Source: RUG420 sp045642465 (GTDB taxonomy: Bacteria; Bacillota; Clostridia; Oscillospirales; Acutalibacteraceae). Taken from it: 64,000 nucleotides of DNA. Shown here in pieces: positions 32,217-40,377 of the stretch; the first letter of the stretch is position 1; each line of letters starts with the position of its first letter. The translations under genes and the position numbers were made by a program. The stretch covers positions 310,001-374,000 of the forward strand of contig JAZUIY010000015.1 of assembly GCA_045642465.1 (NCBI GenBank), given 5' to 3'. The notes below the pieces were generated by a model. The model worked only from the letters and a program-made list of their open reading frames with translations. It made no database searches and was not told the DNA's origin.

Positions 32217-33110
32217 ATGCATAGAAATGCGTTTTCGGATTATCATCCGGCAATTAATTTTCTATATTTTGCGCTAGTCTTGCTGTTTGGCATGTGTTTC
32301 ATGCATCCGGCTTGCCTTGCCATATCCTTTTTTAGTGCACTCCTATATTCCTGGCTGCTGAACGGTGGCCGAACCTTGGTGGGGACATTAAAGTTTGTGG
32401 CCCCTATTGTGCTGCTGGCCATGGTGTTGAATCCGGTATTTAACCATCAAGGCGTTACCATTCTGCGATACCTGCCAAGCGGGAACCCGCTGACACTAGA
32501 ATCCATTCTCTACGGTATTGCTGCAGCGGTTATGCTGGGTGGCATTATTCTATGGTTTAGCTGTTTCAACAAGGTAATGACCACAGATAAGTTCGTCTAT
32601 TTGTTTGGACGGGTCATACCGGCATTGTCCTTGGTGCTTTCCATGACACTGCGCTTTATTCCACGGTTCCGAGACCACATGAAAGTGGTTTCCAGTGCGC
32701 AACAGTGCGTGGGACGCAATGTAACGGACGGAAACCTATTGCAAAAAGCCAAACACGGGATTACCATTCTCTCCATTATGGTGACCTGGAGTTTGGAAAA
32801 CGCCATTGAAACGGCAGACAGTATGAAGTGCCGCGGCTACGGGCTTCCGGGCCGGAGTTCCTTCTCTATTTACCGTTTTGATGACCGGGACAAGGGAATG
32901 CTGATTTGGCTTCTCTTCTGTGGCGTGTTTATTATTGCCGGCTGGATTGCCGGAGGTATGCATTTTGATTATTATCCGATGGTATCAGAATTCGATTTTT
33001 CTGTATGGTCGGTGAGCTTTAAAGCAGTTTATTTGGCATTGTGCTTGACGCCGGTGCTGGTGGAAGTAAAGGAAACATTGGTATGGAAACGTTTGAAATC
33101 CGAAATTTAA
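32217..33110 (+). CDS. ECF transporter transmembrane component (EcfT/CbiQ-like)
   Basis: 297-aa membrane protein with about five to six helices, linking the ATPases to the substrate-binding S component. The coupling motif ADSMKCRGYG (about residues 199-208) corresponds to the family A-R-G signature with Cys in the first place; MTLRFIPRFRDHMKVV precedes it. ATG at 32217 follows TTGGAGG. It is the first gene behind cobalamin riboswitch 2 and overlaps the next gene by 28 bases. Corrinoid as substrate is inferred from the riboswitch. Confidence 0.9.
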   Translation: MHRNAFSDYHPAINFLYFALVLLFGMCFMHPACLAISFFSALLYSWLLNGGRTLVGTLKFVAPIVLLAMVLNPVFNHQGVTILRYLPSGNPLTLESILYGIAAAVMLGGIILWFSCFNKVMTTDKFVYLFGRVIPALSLVLSMTLRFIPRFRDHMKVVSSAQQCVGRNVTDGNLLQKAKHGITILSIMVTWSLENAIETADSMKCRGYGLPGRSSFSIYRFDDRDKGMLIWLLFCGVFIIAGWIAGGMHFDYYPMVSEFDFSVWSVSFKAVYLALCLTPVLVEVKETLVWKRLKSEI

Positions 33111-35746
33111 CATTCTATTATCCGGAACAAAGCAAAGCTGTTCTGGATGATATCAGCTTTTCCGTTTCAGCCGGTGAGTTCCTGGTACTTTGCGGAAAAT
33201 CCGGGTGCGGGAAATCCACCCTGCTTCGACATTTGAAAACCCCAATGGTACCTACCGGAAGCCGGAAGGGGACAATTGTGTTTGAGGGACAGGAACTGGA
33301 GAGCGTGCGGGAAGACATTCAGGCTTACCGCATTGGCTTTGTGCAGCAGTCCCCGGACAACCAGATTGTAACGGATAAAGTATGGCATGAATTGGCTTTT
33401 GGCTTGGAAAGCTTGGGCTTCGATACTGCCACCATCCGGGAGCGGGTGGCCGAAATGGCCTCCTTCTTTGGGATTCAGTCCTGGTTTTATAAGGATGTCT
33501 CCGAACTGTCCGGCGGTCAAAAGCAGCTTCTAAACCTGGCCTCCATTATGGCCATGCAGCCGTCTGTCTTGATTCTGGACGAGCCGACCAGCCAGTTGGA
33601 CCCAATTGCGGCCTCTGACTTTTTGGCTGCTGTTGGAAAAATTAACAGAGACCTGGGTACCACCATTATTATTACGGAACACCGTTTGGAAGAGGTACTT
33701 CCTATGGCGGACCGTGTGCTGTTCATGGAACAGGGCAAGATCATTGGGGACGGTTCCCCAACGGAAGTGGGAACCCAGTTAAAAGAAATGGGCCACGGTA
33801 TGTTCCGTGCCATGCCGGCTGCCATGCAGATTTGGGCAGCGGTGGACAATGACGGGGCTTGCCCTGTTACGGTCCGGGACGGACGCAATTGGCTGAAAAC
33901 TTTCAGTGAAAGCCACCCATTGCTTCCGCTGCCGGAAGAACAGCCTAGGGGAGCCACCGAAGAAGTCATCCACATGGAGGACGTATGGTTCCGTTACGAA
34001 AAGGATTTGCCTGATGTAGTAAAGGGCGTGAACCTTTCCGTAGAAAAAGGCGAGTTCTACGCCATCCTAGGCGGAAACGGTACCGGAAAAAGTACCACTC
34101 TTTCCGTGCTGATGGGCTTACGGAAAGCCTACCGTGGGGACGTGAAGGTAAAGGGCAAAATTGCCATGCTGCCACAGAACCCACAAACCTTATTTGTAAA
34201 GAAAACCGCCAGAGAGGACTTGTTTGAAATCCTCAATGGCAGTAATAAAACGAGAGAAGAGCAAACTGCCGCTGTTTCCAAAGTGGTAGCTCTTTGTGAA
34301 CTGAGGGACTTGCTGGATCGCCATCCATATGACCTTTCCGGCGGGGAACAGCAGCGCTTGGCCTTGGCAAAAGTGCTCCTGATGGAATCGGACGTCCTGC
34401 TGATGGATGAACCGACCAAGGGCCTAGATGCAGAATATAAGCAAGTATTTGCAAAGATTATTAAAGCCTTACAAGGGAAAGGCGTCACCATTGTTATGGT
34501 TACCCATGACATTGAGTTCTGTGCCCAGTATGCAGACCGCTGCGCCATGTTCTTTGATGGCAACATCACCATGGACGGGACCCCTCGGTACTTCTTTGCT
34601 TGGAATAGTTTTTATACCACGGCGGCCAACCGCATTAGCCGTGAAATGGTATCTGACGCCATTACCGTGGGGGATATAGTGACCTGCTGCGGCGGAACCC
34701 TTCCGAAAGAACAGGAAGTGGACTTGGAAGCAGAAGCGGAATCCATTGGCGAAGAGACTATCATGGATGAAGTGGACGGATATCTGCTGGGAGAAAAAGA
34801 AGAACTGCCTGTCTGGAGAAAAGTGGTGGCAGCACTTTCCGGCGGCGTGGCCATTGGTACCTTTATCAAGGCCGTTACCATGACGGATTTGTCCTCAGTG
34901 GTTACCTCCAAAGGACTGTCAGAGAACACCACGCAGTTCCTAATCATTTATGGCATTCTGATTGCCGCTTTGGTTGTTTTGGCCTTTGCCATTAACCGAA
35001 GGGGAACTGCCAAAAAGACTCCAATCCAAATGGAACTGGGAGACCGGAAACTGCCAAAGCGGACCAAGGTTGCAGTGGCCAGCATTTGCCTGCTGATACC
35101 GGTTACGTTATTCGTGGGCAGTTACTGCTTTGGAGACCGAAAGTATTACTTCATTTCTCTTCTGATTCTTTTGGAATGCCTCATTCCATTTGCCCTCATC
35201 TTTGAAGGCAGAAAGCCGAAAACCAGAGAACTGGTTATTCTAGCTGTGCTATGCGCCATTTGTGTAGCCGGCCGAGCCGCCTTCTTCATGCTGCCAAACT
35301 TCAAGCCGGTATTGGGCTTGGTTATTATTGCAGGCGTTGCCTTTGGTGCCGAAAGCGGCTTCCTCATTGGTTCCATGACCATGTTGGTTTCCAATATTCT
35401 CTTTGGACAGGGACCATGGACTCCGTGGCAAATGTTTACCATGGGCTTTATCGGATTCCTTGCAGGTATCCTTTATAAGAAGGGCATCCTGAAACGCAGC
35501 CGTGTTGCCATGTCCGTCTTTGGCGCCCTCAGTACCATCCTGATTTACGGCGGCATCATGAACCCTGCCTCTGCCCTTATGTGGACCAGTGACATTAATT
35601 GGAACATTCTTTTGTCCTATTACATTACCGGCTTCCCGGTAGACTTGGTTCACGCTTCGGCAACCGTTTTGACCATTTGGTTTGCCGCAGAACCAATGCT
35701 GGAAAAATTCGACCGCATTAAAGTAAAATATGGTTTGGTTGAGTGA
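33083..35746 (+). CDS. ECF transporter: two ATPases fused to an S-component-like domain
   Basis: 887-aa fusion. ABC domain 1 (about 1-245): Walker A GKSGCGKST near 38-46, signature LSGGQKQ, LILDEPTSQLD. ABC domain 2 (about 290-500): GGNGTGKST near 330, LSGGEQQR, LLMDEPTKGLD. A linker with acidic residues leads to a membrane region (about 575-885) with several helices; its last part (GLVIIAGVAFGAESGFLIGSMTMLVSNI...WQMFTMGFIGFLAG) is typical of ECF S components. So energy coupling and substrate recognition are on one chain, with EcfT encoded just upstream (28-base overlap). The cobalamin riboswitch predicts B12 import. I chose METFEIRN for its ribosome site AAAGGA. Confidence 0.88.
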   Translation: METFEIRNLTFYYPEQSKAVLDDISFSVSAGEFLVLCGKSGCGKSTLLRHLKTPMVPTGSRKGTIVFEGQELESVREDIQAYRIGFVQQSPDNQIVTDKVWHELAFGLESLGFDTATIRERVAEMASFFGIQSWFYKDVSELSGGQKQLLNLASIMAMQPSVLILDEPTSQLDPIAASDFLAAVGKINRDLGTTIIITEHRLEEVLPMADRVLFMEQGKIIGDGSPTEVGTQLKEMGHGMFRAMPAAMQIWAAVDNDGACPVTVRDGRNWLKTFSESHPLLPLPEEQPRGATEEVIHMEDVWFRYEKDLPDVVKGVNLSVEKGEFYAILGGNGTGKSTTLSVLMGLRKAYRGDVKVKGKIAMLPQNPQTLFVKKTAREDLFEILNGSNKTREEQTAAVSKVVALCELRDLLDRHPYDLSGGEQQRLALAKVLLMESDVLLMDEPTKGLDAEYKQVFAKIIKALQGKGVTIVMVTHDIEFCAQYADRCAMFFDGNITMDGTPRYFFAWNSFYTTAANRISREMVSDAITVGDIVTCCGGTLPKEQEVDLEAEAESIGEETIMDEVDGYLLGEKEELPVWRKVVAALSGGVAIGTFIKAVTMTDLSSVVTSKGLSENTTQFLIIYGILIAALVVLAFAINRRGTAKKTPIQMELGDRKLPKRTKVAVASICLLIPVTLFVGSYCFGDRKYYFISLLILLECLIPFALIFEGRKPKTRELVILAVLCAICVAGRAAFFMLPNFKPVLGLVIIAGVAFGAESGFLIGSMTMLVSNILFGQGPWTPWQMFTMGFIGFLAGILYKKGILKRSRVAMSVFGALSTILIYGGIMNPASALMWTSDINWNILLSYYITGFPVDLVHASATVLTIWFAAEPMLEKFDRIKVKYGLVE

Positions 35747-35775
35747 AGGCAAAAAATCAAACAGTTTCAAAAAGA

Positions 35776-35807
35776 AAAACCCTAGGCAAGTGCCTAGGGT
35801 TTTTTTA
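35776..35807 (+). terminator. Intrinsic terminator of the corrinoid uptake locus
   Basis: AAACCCTAGGC-aagt-GCCTAGGGTTT followed by TTTT. Confidence 0.92.
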
Positions 35808-35839
35808 TAATAGTCTTACTATTTGGAAAGGCAAGAACC

Positions 35840-36889
35840 ATGATTAAGATTTTGTTTGTCTGCCACGGCAACATTTGCAGAAGCCCAATGGCAGAATTTA
35901 TTATGAAAGACCTGGTAAAGCAGGCTGGGGAAGAGGATCTTTTCCAGATTGCCTCGGCTGCTACGTCTACGGAGGAACTGGGCAATCCGGTGTACCCGCC
36001 GGCTAGACGAAAACTGAATGAGCACGGCTTAAGTTGTAGCGGCCATGCGGCTCATCAGATGACCAAGGCAGAATATAACTACTACGACTACATTATCTGT
36101 ATGGATCACCACAACGTGAGAAACCTGCAGTATATCTGCAAAGACACCCAAAAGAAAGTCCATTTGCTGATGGAATATGCCGGTTCCGGGCGCGATGTAG
36201 CAGACCCATGGTACACCGGTAATTTCGATGATACTTGGGAAGACTGCCTTGCAGGCTGCAAAGGCTTGCTGTCCCACCTGCACACGGTGCTGGGTAATCC
36301 CCGCCATCCGGAAGGGGACTTCGGCGGTGTTATGCTTTCCAGAATGAACGAATCCCATGCTCCGGTGACGGAATGGGCATTGGGCTTTGCCCATGTGCCA
36401 ACGGACGGAACGACACTAGACATTGGCTGCGGCGGCGGTGCCACTTTGGCCCGCTTGTCTGACATGGTGCCGCAGGGTTTTGCCCAAGGTGTAGATTATT
36501 CCGAAGTGGCAGTGAAAGAGTCTACTGTCTTCAATCAGAGCCGGGAGAACGTTTCGGTTCAGTGGGCTAGTGTAGAAACTTTGCCTTTCTCCGACCAGAC
36601 CTTTGACTTGATTACGACGGTAGAAAGTTTTTACTTCTGGCCGGACCCTATCAGCAACGTCATGGAGGTTTGCCGCGTCTTGAAAACCGGGGGACAATTC
36701 CTGCTGATTGCCGATGTTTATGACGACGGCAATTTAGACTGGTCTACCCAGCAAATGGTGGCCGAGTACAATATGAATAACCCGACGCCGGAAGAGTTTG
36801 AAAACCTGTTCCGGGCCGCCGGTTTTTCCCGTGTACTTGTTCACTTGAAGCCGGGTACCCCATGGATTTGCGTAGAAGGCATCAAATAA
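35840..36889 (+). CDS. Low-molecular-weight protein tyrosine phosphatase fused to SAM methyltransferase
   Basis: 349-aa two-domain protein. Residues 1-150 are a low-Mr phosphatase: P-loop CHGNICRS with Cys8 and Arg14, and general-acid motif DPWY at about 122. Residues about 165-345 are a class I methyltransferase with motif I LDIGCGGGATLA near 193-202, VDYSEVAV, and FDLITTVESFYFWPDP. Each half has all its key residues, and the frame is continuous, so this is a real fusion rather than a misread. The pairing is uncommon; it could be a modification-removal and methylation switch on small molecules or arsenic-type chemistry (ArsC-like phosphatases share the first fold). Monocistronic. Confidence 0.85.
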   Translation: MIKILFVCHGNICRSPMAEFIMKDLVKQAGEEDLFQIASAATSTEELGNPVYPPARRKLNEHGLSCSGHAAHQMTKAEYNYYDYIICMDHHNVRNLQYICKDTQKKVHLLMEYAGSGRDVADPWYTGNFDDTWEDCLAGCKGLLSHLHTVLGNPRHPEGDFGGVMLSRMNESHAPVTEWALGFAHVPTDGTTLDIGCGGGATLARLSDMVPQGFAQGVDYSEVAVKESTVFNQSRENVSVQWASVETLPFSDQTFDLITTVESFYFWPDPISNVMEVCRVLKTGGQFLLIADVYDDGNLDWSTQQMVAEYNMNNPTPEEFENLFRAAGFSRVLVHLKPGTPWICVEGIK

Positions 36890-36919
36890 AAACTGCAACA
36901 TTCTTAACGGATTATTTAC

Positions 36920-36948
36920 TTGCAGTAAAGGGCGGAAACCAGTACCAT
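36920..36948 (+). promoter_or_regulatory. Promoter of the MTHFS gene
   Basis: -35 TTGCAG (36920-36925), 17-bp spacer, -10 TACCAT (36943-36948). Confidence 0.45.
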
Positions 36949-36994
36949 AGAAAGTGAACTTTTTAGGAAGATCCCTTGAGGAATAGGTGGACGT

Positions 36995-37546
36995 ATGAAA
37001 GCGGAAGAACGCAAACAAGCATTGGCTGCACGCAGAGCTTTAACCCCAGAACAGCGTGACATTAACAGCTTGAAAATTGCTACTTATTTAATGACTTTGC
37101 CGGAAGTGGCAGAGGCCAATATTATTTTGTCTTACAAAGCTTCAGATGACGAAGTCGACCTGAGCGGGTTCCATACTTGGGCGCGCATGAACGGCAAGAA
37201 ATTAGCTTTTCCGGTTTGTAATATCGAGGGTCGCATGGAAGCCTTTATTCCAGATTCTTCTGCCGACTTTGAAGAAGGGCAGTATGGCATCATGGCTCCT
37301 ATTGTGGAACGGTCCCGTCTCATTCCGCCGGAAGAAATTGACTTGGTTGTGGCACCACTGGTTGCATTTGATGAAAAGCTGAATCGCTGCGGCCACGGCA
37401 AAGGATATTATGACCGTTACCTGCATGCTTGCACCAGTTCTTACAAGGTGGGGGTTGCTTTTGAAGTGCAAAAGCTGCCGTCCGTTACCATGGAAGAATT
37501 TGATATTCCGCTGAATATGATTATTTCCGAAAGCAATATTTATTAA
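36995..37546 (+). CDS. 5-formyltetrahydrofolate cyclo-ligase (MTHFS)
   Basis: 183-aa cytosolic ATP-dependent enzyme that turns 5-formyl-THF into 5,10-methenyl-THF. The conserved C-terminal motif is RCGHGKGYYDRYL, preceded by DLVVAPLVAFDEKLN; the N-terminal helix KAEERKQALAARRAL contains the Arg that contacts ATP. The ATG at 36995 follows GAGGAATAGGTGG. Its length is normal. Monocistronic, ending at a terminator shared with hflX. Confidence 0.93.
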   Translation: MKAEERKQALAARRALTPEQRDINSLKIATYLMTLPEVAEANIILSYKASDDEVDLSGFHTWARMNGKKLAFPVCNIEGRMEAFIPDSSADFEEGQYGIMAPIVERSRLIPPEEIDLVVAPLVAFDEKLNRCGHGKGYYDRYLHACTSSYKVGVAFEVQKLPSVTMEEFDIPLNMIISESNIY

Positions 37547-37552
37547 AGAAAA

Positions 37553-37590
37553 TAGCCTCCCGGCAGGGAGGCTTTCTTTTTTTGTTTTTT
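37553..37590. terminator. Bidirectional terminator
   Basis: AGCCTCCC-ggc-GGGAGGCT followed by TTCTTTTTTT on plus; the minus strand shows the same stem before A-rich sequence. It ends MTHFS and touches the hflX stop. Confidence 0.8.
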
Positions 37591-38860
37591 AAAGGATATC
37601 TTCTTTCACGTAGGAAAGGTATTTCCCGTAGATGCGCAGGGAACAGAGCACATCCATAAGCAGGCCATCTTCGGTATATTCTTCCGAAAAGACGGTGCTG
37701 TCTTCCCGTACGGTGGCGGCAGGGCCCATGTCGGAGAACGGGAACAGGAACTTGCAGCGTTTCCGGTCTGGCGGAAGGACGTCGTCTATGGCTTGGAGCA
37801 AGTCCTCTATGCCTTTTCCCTGTAATGCGGAAATCAGGATTGGCTTTCCTACGACCGAAAGGTCATCTAAAGTCGGTACTAAGTCGCACTTGTTGAGTAC
37901 GGTGAGCACCGGGGTGTCCGTTACCCCTAGGTCGGAAAGCAAATCTGCGGTTACCCGAAGGTGGTCGGCACATTCCGGAGAAGAAACGTCACAAACGTTG
38001 AGAATGACGTCTGCATAGGTGGCTTCTTCCAAGGTGGATTTAAAGGCCTCCACCAAGTGGTGGGGTAAACGGCGTACCAAACCAACGGTGTCAATGAGCA
38101 GCACAGAACGGCCGGAGGGAAGGGTCAATCCACGGTAGGTTGGGTCCAAGGTGGCAAAGAGCTTGTCTTCTGCCAGGACGCCTGCGTCTGTTAACAGGTT
38201 CATCAACGTGGATTTGCCGGCGTTGGTGTAGCCCACGATGGCTACGGTTTCCACGCCGTCCTTTTCCCGACGGCTGCGGGCAAGGCCTCTGCGCTTTTCC
38301 ACTTCCTTCAGTTCGCTGCGAATGGAATCCATTCGGCGCATGATGTGGCGCCGGTCGGTTTCCAACTTGGTTTCACCGGGACCCCTGGTCCCAATGCCGG
38401 CGCCCAAACGGGACAGCACTAAGCCTTGCCCGCCCAACCGCGGCAACCGGTATTTGAGCTGTGCCAGCTCTACTTGCAGTTTGCCCTCCCGGGAACGGGC
38501 CCGCTGGGCAAAGATATCTAAGATTAAGGTGGTACGGTCTACTACACGGGTTCCGGTAAACTTCTCTATGTTTCTCTGCTGGGAAGGGGACAGCTCATCG
38601 TCAAAGATGAGCATGTCAATTTTGTCTTCCCCCTGGAAGGTGCCGAGGAAGTCTACCAATTCTTCTAATTTACCAACGCCTAAAAAGAGAGCGGAGTCTG
38701 GGCTGGGACGCGGCTGCAATACGGTGGCAACCACATCTGCCCCAGCGGTGTCTGCCAGTTCTCTCAGTTCCGCAATAGATACTTCGGCATCATAGGCCCC
38801 GGTATCTATGCCACAGAGAATGGCCCGTTCCCGGCGTTCACTTTGTTCTAATTCAATCAT
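37589..38860 (-). CDS. hflX: Ribosome-associated GTPase HflX
   Basis: 423-aa GTPase that splits stalled or hibernating ribosomes. The N-terminal HflX domain has FLGVGKLEELVDFL and the glycine-rich loop LGGQGLVLSRLGAGIGTRGPGETKLE, then a coiled coil. The GTPase domain has G1 GYTNAGKST (about 203-211), G3 DTVG and G4 NKCD. RBS AGAAAGGGAC. It is last in a minus-strand operon with a CHR transporter pair and an XRE regulator, which is an unusual context. Confidence 0.95.
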   Translation of the reverse strand: MIELEQSERRERAILCGIDTGAYDAEVSIAELRELADTAGADVVATVLQPRPSPDSALFLGVGKLEELVDFLGTFQGEDKIDMLIFDDELSPSQQRNIEKFTGTRVVDRTTLILDIFAQRARSREGKLQVELAQLKYRLPRLGGQGLVLSRLGAGIGTRGPGETKLETDRRHIMRRMDSIRSELKEVEKRRGLARSRREKDGVETVAIVGYTNAGKSTLMNLLTDAGVLAEDKLFATLDPTYRGLTLPSGRSVLLIDTVGLVRRLPHHLVEAFKSTLEEATYADVILNVCDVSSPECADHLRVTADLLSDLGVTDTPVLTVLNKCDLVPTLDDLSVVGKPILISALQGKGIEDLLQAIDDVLPPDRKRCKFLFPFSDMGPAATVREDSTVFSEEYTEDGLLMDVLCSLRIYGKYLSYVKEDIL

Positions 38861-38871
38861 AAGTCCCTTTC

Positions 38872-39435
38872 TTAAAGGCCTGCCACAATGCCTATGACGG
38901 CCCCTGCGAGGATAAATAGGATAGGGTGAAGGTCCTTTACCTTCGGCAGCTGCATTAGGATAAAGAAGCCCACAAAGAAAATAACGCCAATCAGGTCCGG
39001 CTGCATGGATCCAGCACTAAAATCCGGGAAGAAAATGATGATGGCTAAGGTCAAAAAGGCGGCCAGAATGAGCCCGGTAGATGCAGGACGCAATGCTTTG
39101 AAAATCTGGTCCAGCAATTTGCTGGATTTAAACTTCTCCAGCAACTGATATACCAAGAGGATGACTACGGCAGATGGGAACACCAAACTAAGGGTGGCGC
39201 CCAGTGCACCCGGTATGCCGAAGGTGGCATAACCGGCATAGGTTGCCATGTTGACCCCGATTGGGCCCGGAGTGGATTCGGCAATGGCCACCATATTGGC
39301 CAGATCCGTATGGGTGAACCATTCCGGATGATGGTTGGACATGTCAGCCAAAAATGGCAGGGTGGCTAAGCCTCCGCCTACGGCCAAAAGACCGGTTTTG
39401 AAGAAGTTCAAACAAAGAAGAAGGAATTCATACAT
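38872..39435 (-). CDS. Chromate transporter family protein, second half
   Basis: 187-aa membrane protein of the CHR family. Signatures are FKTGLLAVGGGLATLPFL at the start and ESTPGPIGVNMATYAGY, the SxPGPxxxN motif. It is one of two half-size CHR proteins encoded together, the usual bidomain arrangement split in two, which would pair as a heterodimer. The gene overlaps its partner by 8 bases. Family members export chromate in some bacteria; in anaerobes the natural substrate is uncertain. Confidence 0.9.
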   Translation of the reverse strand: MYEFLLLCLNFFKTGLLAVGGGLATLPFLADMSNHHPEWFTHTDLANMVAIAESTPGPIGVNMATYAGYATFGIPGALGATLSLVFPSAVVILLVYQLLEKFKSSKLLDQIFKALRPASTGLILAAFLTLAIIIFFPDFSAGSMQPDLIGVIFFVGFFILMQLPKVKDLHPILFILAGAVIGIVAGL

Positions 39436-39997
39436 CGCCCTTGTCCTCCTTCTCTGTGCTTTCTCTGCGCTTCATGAAGAAGTAGTATGCCACGCCAAAG
39501 AGGCCGGCCCCAAGAACGGCAATGGCAGGGGAACAGTCTAAGAAGCCGACAATGAGGAAGGCAACGAGGCCGATGACAATGTCCAGTGGCTTTTTCCAAC
39601 TGTTTTTGATTAACTTGATGCCGGTGGTGAGAATTAATGCGGCTACGGCAACGCGGATGCCTGCCATGGCGTGCTGCACGGCCGGAATATCTGCAAAGTT
39701 CTGCAGCACGGCGGCAATGATGGTAATAATAATCAAACTTGGGGTAATGACACCTAAGGTGGTGAAGACAGAGCCGAGAACACCTTTTTCTTTCCGACCG
39801 ATGAAGGTGGCAGTGTTAACAGCAATGACCCCTGGGGTGCACTGACCCAAAGCAAATATGTCTAACAGTTCTTCTTTGGTAACCCATCCGTATTTGTCCA
39901 CGCATTCCCGTTCTAGCATTGGGAGCATGGCATAGCCGCCTCCGAAGGTGAAGAGGCCAATGCGGAAAAAGGTGGCAAAGAGTTTCAAATATTCCAT
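39428..39997 (-). CDS. Chromate transporter family protein, first half
   Basis: 189-aa CHR protein, signatures FRIGLFTFGGGYAMLPML and LGQCTPGVIAVNTATFIG. Its C-terminal charged end (KRRESTEKEDKGD) overlaps the start of the partner gene by 8 bases. The XRE regulator lies 4 bases upstream. Together the two half-proteins equal one full-length ChrA. Confidence 0.9.
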   Translation of the reverse strand: MEYLKLFATFFRIGLFTFGGGYAMLPMLERECVDKYGWVTKEELLDIFALGQCTPGVIAVNTATFIGRKEKGVLGSVFTTLGVITPSLIIITIIAAVLQNFADIPAVQHAMAGIRVAVAALILTTGIKLIKNSWKKPLDIVIGLVAFLIVGFLDCSPAIAVLGAGLFGVAYYFFMKRRESTEKEDKGDV

Positions 39998-40001
39998 GAA
40001 A

Positions 40002-40244
40002 TCATCTTCCTAATAATTCGTCAGTAGTAACGTCTAAGGTGTTGGCAATGGCCAGCAGTTCATAGTCGTTGATAGTGCGGTGCTGACCCTCAATTTTTGA
40101 GAGCACCGGACTGGTCATTTCAACGCCCTGAATGGCTAAGGATTCCAGCAGGTCCTTCTGCTTTAACCCCTTCTGGCGGCGCAATGCTTCAATACGCATA
40201 CCGCAGATGTTTTTGTCTCCGCGGAGCTGTTCTCTGGTACGCAT
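40002..40244 (-). CDS. XRE-family DNA-binding regulator
   Basis: 80-aa helix-turn-helix protein: MRIEALRRQKGLKQKDLLESL, then SPVLSKIEGQHRTINDYELLAIANTLDVTTDELLGR, a complete XRE domain with no effector domain. RBS AAAAGGAG. It is first in the operon with the CHR transporters and hflX and most likely regulates this operon. The ribosome-site segment GGAGACAAAAACAT recurs exactly 36 bases further on inside the coding region. Confidence 0.88.
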   Translation of the reverse strand: MRTREQLRGDKNICGMRIEALRRQKGLKQKDLLESLAIQGVEMTSPVLSKIEGQHRTINDYELLAIANTLDVTTDELLGR

Positions 40245-40277
40245 GTTTTTGTCTCCTTTTTTCTATTTTGACAAAAA
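40245..40277. promoter_or_regulatory. Candidate XRE operator
   Basis: TTTTTGTC at about 40246-40253 faces GACAAAAA at 40270-40277 between the XRE -10 box and start codon, a perfect 8-base inverted repeat with a 16-base spacer. The half-site TTTTTGTC also recurs at 40210-40217 inside the XRE gene. Confidence 0.45.
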
Positions 40278-40278
40278 G

Positions 40279-40307
40279 ATTATAGCGGTTTTTGGGGTCT
40301 GAATCAA
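40279..40307 (-). promoter_or_regulatory. Promoter of the XRE-CHR-hflX operon
   Basis: Minus strand: -35 TTGATT (40307-40302), 17-bp spacer, -10 TATAAT (40284-40279). Confidence 0.75.
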
Positions 40308-40333
40308 TCTTTGTTTTCCTTCTGAAATCGGTG

Positions 40334-40342
40334 TGGTATAAT
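40334..40342 (+). promoter_or_regulatory. Extended -10 promoter of pncB
   Basis: TGGTATAAT with TATAAT at 40337-40342. The nearest -35-like hexamer, TTGTTT at 40311, is 20 bp away, so the extended -10 probably carries recognition. The same TGGTATAAT form recurs upstream of carB and of the 22103 operon. Confidence 0.55.
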
Positions 40343-40377
40343 GCTATCAATTTAAAGGGAAATTGAGGTATGAAATT

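Noticed and set aside
38872..39997. Split chrA as a frameshifted pseudogene
   Set aside because: Both halves have own starts, ribosome sites and complete motifs; paired half-size CHR proteins are a known normal form.
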